Positions 1 to 5,298 of a DNA stretch of 6,404 nucleotides are shown here, piece by piece (position 1 is the first letter of the stretch; each line of letters begins with the position of its first letter). The notes below the pieces were generated by a model that did no database searches, was not told the DNA's origin, and worked only from the letters and a program-made list of their open reading frames with translations. The translations under genes were made by a program, and so were the position numbers. Source of the DNA: an uncultured Solirubrobacteraceae bacterium (lineage in GTDB: Bacteria > Actinomycetota > Thermoleophilia > Solirubrobacterales > Solirubrobacteraceae). The stretch is from the NCBI GenBank assembly GCA_955652345.1, contig CATPBV010000101.1, positions 1-6,404 on the forward strand, given 5' to 3'.

Positions 1-1410
1 CAGTTCAAGCAGCTGGCGCAGGAGATCGCCGGCCAGCGGGCGATCCCCGGCATTCACGTGAGCATCCCGAACCCGGGGTCTGCGCAGACCCTGCTGCTGA
101 TCGGCTCAGATCACCGCCTCGGCGAGCCTTTCAACGCCGCGAACACCGACACGATGCTGCTCGTCCACATCGACCCCAATTCGTCGACGATCAACATGCT
201 GTCGGTGCCGCGTGACCTCGAGGTGCAGATCCCGGAGGGGGGCGCGCTTGTCACGAACCGGATCAACGCGGCCTATTCGATCGGCGGTCCGGGGCTGCTG
301 CTGCGAATCCTGAGGACGCAGGTATTCCCGGGACTTCGGGTCAACCACGTGATCGACGTGAACTTCGGCGGATTCGTGGCGCTGGTCAACGCGATCGGGT
401 GCGTATACACGGACGTCGACCACCGCTATTACAACAACACCGCCTACACGAACTACTCGAGCATCGACGTCCAGCCCGGCTACCAGAAGTTGTGCGGTAC
501 GCCGGCGCTGCAGTTCGTCCGCTTCCGGCATACCGACAACGACATCGTGCGCAATGCTCGCCAGCAGGACTTCCTGCGCTGGGCCAAGCAGCAATTCAGC
601 ATCTCCTACCTGTTCGACAACAAGGACAGGCTGGTGCGCATCTTTGGTGCCCACACGCAGACCGATGCCAACCTTCACACGGTCGACGGCCTGATCAACC
701 TGTCGAACCTACTCCTGTTCTCGGCGGGACACACGATCAAGCAGATCCCGTTCCCGGCGATCTTCCTGCCTTGTGCTCCCGGCACGGGCCAGGCCTGCTA
801 TGTGGCGGCCGATGCAGGCGCTGAGCACCACGTGTTCAAGCAGTTCATGAGCCCGACGGTGGCGGCATCAGGCTCGGGCGCGGCTGCCAGCCATGGCGGC
901 GCGGGTGCAGTCGCACCAACGAAACCCGGACCGGTGCCTGGCCTGACCGCCGACGTCAGCGACGGCAGCGCACAAAAGGGGGCGCTCGGCAACGTCGGGT
1001 TCCCGGTCTACTTCCCGCGCCTGATCGCAAGCGGCTCCTCCTACTGCTCGGGCGCAACGGGCAGCTGTCCGGCGGAGATCCAGACCACAGGCTCCTACCC
1101 ACGTGCCTACGAGATCCACGACCCGAGCGGCGGCAGCCACACCGCCTACCGGATGACGCTCGCGGTCAATCCCGTCCTCGGCGAGTACTACGGCGTGCAG
1201 GGCACCACCTGGCAGGACCCGCCGATCCTGAACAGCCCCACGCAGACGCGGACCGTCGATGGCAAGCAGCTGCTGCTGTACGTCAACGGCGGAAGGGTCA
1301 GCCTGGTGGCGTGGCACACGCCGCAAGCGGTGTACTGGATCTCGAATACGCTCACGGACGAGATCGGGAACCGCCAGATGATCGCGATCGCGGCCTCGCT
1401 GACGCGGTAG
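1..1410 (+). CDS. LytR-CpsA-Psr (LCP) family protein, 5'-truncated by the window edge
   Basis: The frame is open from base 1 to TAG at 1408-1410 (469 visible codons). The GTG at 58 is an internal Val codon, because coding sense continues upstream of it; the start and the expected N-terminal membrane anchor lie outside the window. Residue numbers here count from base 1. LCP hallmarks appear in order: LLLIGSDHR (about 31-39), NTDTMLL with Asp50, SVPRD with Arg71 and Asp72, NRINAAY, then VRFRHTDND..R..RQQ (173-189) with Arg176, Asp179, Asp181, Arg184 and Arg187. Members of this family transfer undecaprenyl-phosphate-linked glycopolymers to peptidoglycan on the outer face of the membrane. An Ala/Gly/Pro-rich linker (about 287-314) leads to an extra C-terminal domain (about 316-469) that I cannot name. 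The visible protein has exactly six Cys in three close pairs (134/165, 258/266, 349/356), which fits an extracytoplasmic location. The family call is firm; the particular polymer is unknown. Confidence 0.9.
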   Translation, partial: QFKQLAQEIAGQRAIPGIHVSIPNPGSAQTLLLIGSDHRLGEPFNAANTDTMLLVHIDPNSSTINMLSVPRDLEVQIPEGGALVTNRINAAYSIGGPGLLLRILRTQVFPGLRVNHVIDVNFGGFVALVNAIGCVYTDVDHRYYNNTAYTNYSSIDVQPGYQKLCGTPALQFVRFRHTDNDIVRNARQQDFLRWAKQQFSISYLFDNKDRLVRIFGAHTQTDANLHTVDGLINLSNLLLFSAGHTIKQIPFPAIFLPCAPGTGQACYVAADAGAEHHVFKQFMSPTVAASGSGAAASHGGAGAVAPTKPGPVPGLTADVSDGSAQKGALGNVGFPVYFPRLIASGSSYCSGATGSCPAEIQTTGSYPRAYEIHDPSGGSHTAYRMTLAVNPVLGEYYGVQGTTWQDPPILNSPTQTRTVDGKQLLLYVNGGRVSLVAWHTPQAVYWISNTLTDEIGNRQMIAIAASLTR

Positions 1411-1421
1411 CGGCCGCTACC
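1406..1421. other. Perfect 16-bp palindrome across the LCP stop codon
   Basis: GGTAGCGGCCGCTACC equals its own reverse complement. It contains the LCP stop codon (TAG 1408-1410) and ends 10 nt before the ugd ATG. As RNA it could form a 6-bp stem with a GGCC loop. No T-tract follows, so it is not a canonical intrinsic terminator. No convincing Shine-Dalgarno sequence lies between it and the ATG, so it could shape translation of ugd or be a protein-binding site. Function is unproven; a 16-bp perfect palindrome is uncommon but not decisive in G+C-rich DNA. Confidence 0.4.
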
Positions 1422-1431
1422 CTCGGCGCCC

Positions 1432-4146
1432 ATGGCATCCCCGGGAGAACCGATAGCGGTGATCGGTACGGGCTACGTTGGCCTGGTGACCGCCTGCGGG
1501 TTTGCCGAGCTCGGCAATGAGGTGTGGTGCGTGGACGTCGATCGGGACAAGATCGCGATGCTCGAGCGTGGCGAGATGCCGATCTACGAGCCGGGACTCC
1601 ACGATTGCGTTGCGGCGAATCGGCAGCGACTGCACTTCGGGACCGAGCTCGGGCCGGCGCTCGAAAAGGCCCGGCTGTTGTTCGTCGCGGTCGGCACGCC
1701 TCCCACGTACTCGGGCGACCCTGATCTGTCCGCCGTCGACGCCGTCGTACAGGCGATGCCGTCCTCCGATCGCCACGCTCTCGTGATGAAGTCGACGGTC
1801 CCGGTCGGGACGGGCGCCGCGATCAAGCGCCTGTTAGCTGAACAGGGCAAGAGCGACTTCGCGTACGTGTCGTGCCCGGAGTTCCTCAAGGAGGGCTCGG
1901 CGCTCGATGACTTCCGCGCGCCTGACCGCATCGTGGTGGGCGACGACGGAGACTGGGCCGGCGATGCCGTCGCCGGGGTGTACGCGCCGCTTGGCGCGCC
2001 CGTGATCCGGACTGACGTGGCGAGCGCCGAGATGATCAAGCTCGCGGCGAACGCGTTCCTCGCGACCAAGATCTCGTTCATCAACGAGATCGCCAATGTC
2101 TGCGAGGAAACCGGCGCCGACGTGCTCGAGGTCGCCCGCGGGATGGGCCTCGACCACCGGATCGGCGAGCACTTCCTCAGGCCGGGCATCGGTTACGGCG
2201 GAAGTTGTTTTGCGCCGGAGGAGACCGTGCTGGTACGCCATCGCGGCCGGACGACGTTGTTGACGTTCGAGCGGCTGTGGAAGCGGATCGCCTCCGAGCA
2301 AGCGGAGCTGGGGGAGGGGCTGCTCGAGCCCCACCAGCTCGAGGTCCTGTCGTGGGCGCCGGGGACGGAGCGGCCTCTGTTCTTGCCGGTGATGTGCCTC
2401 ACACGGCGTGAGCACGACGGTGAGCTCATCGAGGTGCGCACGAAGATGGGGAGGAGGATCCGGTGTACGCCGGATCACGGTTGGATTGTCGGCGACGGGG
2501 AGGGAGGAGAGGCCGGGTTCAAGCTCGCCCAGGATCTGATGACCGACGATTGGCTTCCGGTGGCACTCGGGCGCTCGGAGGAGTGGGAGGGGACGAAGGT
2601 CGCCTCGCTGATGGCCGCGGCCGAGGCGGCCGAGCTGTCGCCCGAGCAGCTGATCATCCGTCCGCGGCGCGAGCACATCGATGAGCTGGTCCGGCGGCCG
2701 ATCGAGGAGCGAAGGGCGGTGTTCACCAGGTCCTCGTCGGTGGCATCACGCACCGGAGACGTCCGCCGGACTGGAACGCTTCGGCTCGACGAGCTCGCAC
2801 TGGCGGAGATTCCGCTGACCGGCTCGACGATGAGCACGACCAAGAACGGGAACCATCCGCGGAGCGAGCTTCAGATCGATGACAGCTTCTGGCGAGTGGC
2901 AGGTCTGTATATCGCCGAGGGTTGCGCCGAGCTCGGGCCCGACAAGTGGTCGCTCAAGTGGTCTCTACACCCCACTCGTGAGCAGCACCTCGTGGACGAC
3001 ATCGTCGCGTACTGGATTCGCCAGAACGTCCAGGCACGGGTCACCCGCTCGCCAACCGCTCGGGTGGTGACTGTGCGGTCGCGCTTGGTCACGACCTGGT
3101 GGACGCAAGTGCTCGGTCTCGGCCGTACGAGCTACGAGCAGCGTCTCCCCGATCTCATCTGGGAGCAGCCGGACTCCGCCAAATGGGCCCTCCTATCCGG
3201 CTTGTTCGAAGGCGACGGCTCGTGGTCGCTGGTAAACGGCGGACCGAGCGTGGTGATCGAGCTGGGAACCGTGAGCGACGAGCTCGCCGGCGGGGTGTTG
3301 CGCCTGCTCGCGGACCTGGGCATCGTCGCTACACGGCGAGTGGGGCGGACCCGGAAGTCAACCAAGGACACGCACTGGATTCGGATCGGAGGCGCGAATC
3401 AGGTCGAGCGTGCGATCGAGCTTGTACCGAAACGTGACCGTCCCGGCGTGCTCGCGTCGATTGCCCGTCAGAAGAAGCGGATCGCGTCCACCGGCTACCG
3501 GCGGTTTGGGGACGGGCCGGCTTGGGTTCGAGTGACCTCCGCCGAGCGCGAGCCCTACCGGGGGCCGGTGTACTCGCTGGAGGTCTCATACGCCCACACT
3601 CTGGTGACATCCAATGCACTACTTTCTAGTAACTGCTTCCCGAAGGATGTCTCAGCGCTGAAGCAGCTGGCTGGCAACTCCGGCTACCACTTCCAGCTTC
3701 TGACCGCGGTGATCGAGGTCAACGAGCTGCAGAAGCGCCGCGTGATCGGCAAGCTCCACAAGCACCTCGGTCCGCTCGTCGGCAAGACGGTCGCGCTCCT
3801 CGGGCTCGCGTTCAAGGCGAACACGGACGACATGCGGGAGGCGTCCTCGCTCGTGCTTGCGGCGCGGTTGCAGGCGGACGGCGCCAAGGTCAGGGCCTAC
3901 GACCCGATCGCCGAGGACGTCGCGCGCAACCTGATGGTCGGCGTCGAGTTCGCCGACTCGCCACTCGACGCAGTGGAGGGAGCGGACGCCGTGATCCTCG
4001 TAACCGAGTGGCCGGAGTTCGCCGAGCTCGACTGGGGTGAGCTGGCCGCTCGCATGTCGGGCAGGGTCGTGATCGACGGCCGCAACTTCCTCGAGCCGGA
4101 GCTCGTCAGAGCGGCCGGCTTCGCCTACGAGGGCATCGGGCGGTGA
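1432..4146 (+). CDS. ugd: UDP-glucose 6-dehydrogenase precursor interrupted by an intein
   Basis: Oxidises UDP-glucose to UDP-glucuronate with two NAD+ in the cytoplasm, feeding polysaccharide synthesis. The 904-residue precursor is about twice the family length. Removing the intein (residues 259-734) leaves 258 + 170 = 428 residues, the normal size. The N-extein has a Rossmann motif G12-T-G14-Y-V-G17 with Asp35 for NAD ribose, VGTPP, STVPVGT (Thr122), PEFLKEG (Glu150, Glu154) and EMIKLAANAF (Lys203, Asn207). The C-extein begins CFPKD (Cys735, Lys738, Asp739) and has the UDP-binding C-terminal domain with GLAFKANTDDMREASS and VVIDGRNF. After splicing the catalytic residues become Cys259, Lys262 and Asp263, one off the numbering of the well-studied Streptococcus pyogenes enzyme (Cys260, Lys263, Asp264). 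ATG 1432 is the first start codon after an in-frame stop at 1408; no clear Shine-Dalgarno precedes it, so coupling to the LCP gene 21 nt upstream is possible. A related UDP-ManNAc or GDP-mannose dehydrogenase is less likely. Confidence 0.95.
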   Translation: MASPGEPIAVIGTGYVGLVTACGFAELGNEVWCVDVDRDKIAMLERGEMPIYEPGLHDCVAANRQRLHFGTELGPALEKARLLFVAVGTPPTYSGDPDLSAVDAVVQAMPSSDRHALVMKSTVPVGTGAAIKRLLAEQGKSDFAYVSCPEFLKEGSALDDFRAPDRIVVGDDGDWAGDAVAGVYAPLGAPVIRTDVASAEMIKLAANAFLATKISFINEIANVCEETGADVLEVARGMGLDHRIGEHFLRPGIGYGGSCFAPEETVLVRHRGRTTLLTFERLWKRIASEQAELGEGLLEPHQLEVLSWAPGTERPLFLPVMCLTRREHDGELIEVRTKMGRRIRCTPDHGWIVGDGEGGEAGFKLAQDLMTDDWLPVALGRSEEWEGTKVASLMAAAEAAELSPEQLIIRPRREHIDELVRRPIEERRAVFTRSSSVASRTGDVRRTGTLRLDELALAEIPLTGSTMSTTKNGNHPRSELQIDDSFWRVAGLYIAEGCAELGPDKWSLKWSLHPTREQHLVDDIVAYWIRQNVQARVTRSPTARVVTVRSRLVTTWWTQVLGLGRTSYEQRLPDLIWEQPDSAKWALLSGLFEGDGSWSLVNGGPSVVIELGTVSDELAGGVLRLLADLGIVATRRVGRTRKSTKDTHWIRIGGANQVERAIELVPKRDRPGVLASIARQKKRIASTGYRRFGDGPAWVRVTSAEREPYRGPVYSLEVSYAHTLVTSNALLSSNCFPKDVSALKQLAGNSGYHFQLLTAVIEVNELQKRRVIGKLHKHLGPLVGKTVALLGLAFKANTDDMREASSLVLAARLQADGAKVRAYDPIAEDVARNLMVGVEFADSPLDAVEGADAVILVTEWPEFAELDWGELAARMSGRVVIDGRNFLEPELVRAAGFAYEGIGR
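2206..2490 (+). other. Intein N-terminal splicing segment (blocks A and B)
   Basis: This is the first half of the Hint splicing fold. Cys259 is the nucleophile for the initial N-S acyl shift. The TPDH sequence at residues 346-349 (2467-2478) is the block B TxxH motif, whose Thr and His activate the N-terminal scissile peptide bond. An extra Cys (345) directly precedes the motif, and Cys322 lies upstream. The downstream limit of this segment is approximate. Confidence 0.88.
2896..3219 (+). other. Two LAGLIDADG motifs of the intein homing endonuclease
   Basis: The first motif is VAGLYIAEG (residues 489-497; bases 2896-2922), with Glu496 at the catalytic acidic position. The second is LLSGLFEGDG (587-596; 3190-3219), with Asp595. 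They are about 100 residues apart, the usual spacing in single-chain two-motif enzymes. Both metal-binding acids are present, so nuclease activity is plausible. It would cut an intein-less ugd allele at the sequence encoding GYGGSCFPKD. The full endonuclease domain extends beyond both motifs, roughly from residue 480 to 690. About 130 residues (roughly 355-485) between block B and the first motif have no motif I recognise. Confidence 0.88.
3565..3636 (+). other. Intein C-terminal splicing segment (blocks F and G) and +1 Cys
   Basis: Block F (PVYSLEVSYAHT) contains His722. Block G (ALLSSN) ends with Asn734, the residue that cyclises to release the intein. Cys735 (TGC 3634-3636) is the +1 nucleophile and, after splicing, the catalytic thiol of Ugd. 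The penultimate residue Ser733 replaces the common His. The last 14 intein codons (3592-3633) are only 20/42 G+C, well below the surrounding sequence, and use A- or T-ending codons such as CTA, CTT, TCT and AGT. Confidence 0.9.
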
Positions 4147-4147
4147 C

Positions 4148-5248
4148 TTGCAGGCGCTGATCCTGGCCGGGGGGGAGGGGACCCGGCTTCGCCCCCTGAC
4201 GTCGACGATCGCCAAGCCCGTCGTCCCCCTCGCCGGCCGGCCGTTCCTGTCCTACATGCTCGAGTGGCTAGGCGAGCATGGGGTAGGCGAGGCGATCCTG
4301 TCGTGCGGCTTCCTTGCTGACAGCGTCCGCGATGTTCTCGGCGACGGATCGGACTACGGCGTCCGGCTCTCCTACATCGAAGAGCCCCGCCCACTGGGCA
4401 CGGGCGGCGCAGTCAAGTTCGCAGAGCCGCGGCTCGAGGAGCGCTTCCTCGTGCTCAATGGCGACGTCCTCGCCGACATCGACTTGACTGCACAGCTGGA
4501 GGCGCACGAGCGGACCGGCGCGCTGCTGACGATCGCTCTGTACGGCGTCGAGGACACCTCCGCATACGGAACCGTTCGTTGCGCTCACGACGGCTCCGTG
4601 GTCGAGTTCGTCGAGAAGCCAGGCCCGGAGCACGCTGGGCCCGGGCTGATCAACGCCGGGGCCTACGTCGTCGAGCGCGGCGTCCTGCACACGATGGGGC
4701 CGGCCGGCACAACGATCTCGATCGAGCGCGAGGTCTTCCCACGGTTGATCGGATCCGGGCTGTACGGGTACGCCGCGAGCGGATACTGGCTCGACATCGG
4801 CACGCCCGAACGCTACCTCCAAGCCACCTACGACATCCTCGACCTCAACGTCCTCACCGCGGTGGGCCGGCGAATCGCCGCGGCGGGGTCGCTCGTCGCC
4901 GATGACGTGAGCCTCGAGGGGCACATCATCTCGCCGGCTGTGGTGGACCGCGGATGCGAGATCGGCGCGGGTGCGATCGTCGGCGGGCGCACCGTGCTGG
5001 GCGCCGGAGTGACCGTCGGCGCCGGCGCCCACGTCGAGGGCTCGGTGATGCTCGATGGCGCCAGCGTCGGGGAGCGAAGCACGATCAGCTCGTCGATCAT
5101 CGGCCCCGAGGCCACCATCGGGGACCGCTGTCACGTCGAGTACGCGGTGCTAGGCGAGGGAGCGGGGCTGGGGTCTGACAGCGTGCTGGAGGCCGGCGCG
5201 CGTATCTTCCCGGGGGTGCGGCTGCCCGAGGGAGCGATTCGGCCATGA
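4148..5248 (+). CDS. NDP-sugar pyrophosphorylase, probable mannose-1-phosphate guanylyltransferase
   Basis: Predicted cytoplasmic enzyme making GDP-mannose from mannose-1-phosphate and GTP. Residues 1-235 are a nucleotidyltransferase domain: LAGGEGTRLRPLT (6-18) with Lys23 for nucleotide binding, GTGGA (84-88), LNGD with the metal-binding Asp106, FVEKP (154-158), NAGAY (169-173) and YWLDIGTPERY (213-223). Residues from about 248 to 355 are hexapeptide repeats of a left-handed beta-helix (for example AIVGGRTVLGAGVTVGAGAH). The length of 366 is normal for the GDP-mannose pyrophosphorylase type. The TTG start at 4148 lies one base after the ugd stop and puts the family's usual MQALILAGG at the N-terminus; no strong Shine-Dalgarno is seen, so translational coupling is likely. 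Sugar specificity rests on the neighbouring phosphomannose isomerase. A long-form glucose-1-phosphate thymidylyltransferase-like enzyme is the main alternative, and a GalU-type UTP enzyme is unlikely from the motifs. Confidence 0.85.
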   Translation: MQALILAGGEGTRLRPLTSTIAKPVVPLAGRPFLSYMLEWLGEHGVGEAILSCGFLADSVRDVLGDGSDYGVRLSYIEEPRPLGTGGAVKFAEPRLEERFLVLNGDVLADIDLTAQLEAHERTGALLTIALYGVEDTSAYGTVRCAHDGSVVEFVEKPGPEHAGPGLINAGAYVVERGVLHTMGPAGTTISIEREVFPRLIGSGLYGYAASGYWLDIGTPERYLQATYDILDLNVLTAVGRRIAAAGSLVADDVSLEGHIISPAVVDRGCEIGAGAIVGGRTVLGAGVTVGAGAHVEGSVMLDGASVGERSTISSSIIGPEATIGDRCHVEYAVLGEGAGLGSDSVLEAGARIFPGVRLPEGAIRP

Positions 5249-5296
5249 GAGCGATCGGCCTTGAGAGCGACCTGGCCCTGAGAGCGGTTCGGTCTT
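5231..5296 (+). repeat. Four-unit imperfect tandem repeat at a gene junction (16-17 nt period)
   Basis: The units are 5231-5246, 5247-5262, 5263-5279 and 5280-5296, with consensus GAGAGCGATTCGGCCTT. Each unit boundary creates an NTGA tetranucleotide: ATGA (5245), TTGA (5261), CTGA (5278) and TTGA (5295). The first ATGA contains the stop codon of the upstream gene, and the last TTGA contains the start of the downstream gene. The pattern suggests that slipped-strand duplication pulled apart an ancestral stop/start overlap. The repeats are visible directly; the history is inference. Confidence 0.75.
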
Positions 5297-5298
5297 GA
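5245..5298 (+). CDS. Possible 17-codon coupling mini-ORF
   Basis: ATG at 5245 overlaps the TGA of the pyrophosphorylase gene (ATGA 5245-5248). The frame reads MRAIGLESDLALRAVRS and stops at TGA 5296-5298, which overlaps the TTG start of the isomerase (TTGA 5295-5298). GGAG at 5231-5234 lies 10 nt upstream of the ATG, a better Shine-Dalgarno than the isomerase itself shows. The mini-ORF could hand ribosomes from one gene to the next. It lies wholly in a tandem repeat, has no recognisable domain and could be a chance product of that repeat. Confidence 0.3.
   Translation: MRAIGLESDLALRAVRS

Larger units (their letters stand above)
2206..3633 (+). mobile_element. Intein with LAGLIDADG homing endonuclease, inserted before the Ugd catalytic Cys
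   Basis: A 476-residue in-frame insertion (precursor residues 259-734) that should excise itself from the protein. The N-junction is GYGGS/CFAPEETVLV and the C-junction is ALLSSN/CFPKD, so joining restores the invariant GYGGSCFPKD motif exactly. Splicing blocks: A starts at Cys259 (CFAPEETVLV); B is RCTPDH with Thr346 and His349 (the TxxH motif); F is PVYSLEVSYAHT with His722; G ends in Asn734 followed by Cys735. Between B and F lies a dodecapeptide-type endonuclease with two LAGLIDADG-like motifs. The penultimate residue is Ser733, where His is usual. The reading frame is intact throughout, with no stop or frameshift. From general knowledge, the UDP-glucose dehydrogenase of Methanocaldococcus jannaschii also carries an intein; I cannot check here whether it uses the same site. 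Boundaries are certain to the residue because the host motif is so conserved. Confidence 0.96.

Noticed and set aside
58..60. GTG as the start of the LCP gene
   Set aside because: The frame stays open to base 1 and the upstream residues read as normal LCP sequence, while no membrane anchor would be left if translation began at 58.
1380..1389. Palindrome GATCGCGATC near the end of the LCP gene
   Set aside because: Such GATC/CG-rich words arise readily from Ile-Ala codons in this codon usage, and the site lies within conserved coding sequence.
1834..2676. Minus-strand open frame of 280 codons spanning the intein N-junction
   Set aside because: It crosses the extein/intein boundary, which a real older gene would not be expected to do, and its composition is typical of shadow frames.
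2206..3633. The insertion as a group I/II intron or as two fused genes rather than an intein
   Set aside because: The reading frame is open throughout, the ends match intein blocks A and G, and TxxH plus block F are in place; a nucleic-acid intron would not be expected to keep these protein motifs at its edges.
4268..5134. Minus-strand open frame of 288 codons opposite the pyrophosphorylase
   Set aside because: Same reason: biased composition, no motif, and a fully supported gene on the other strand.
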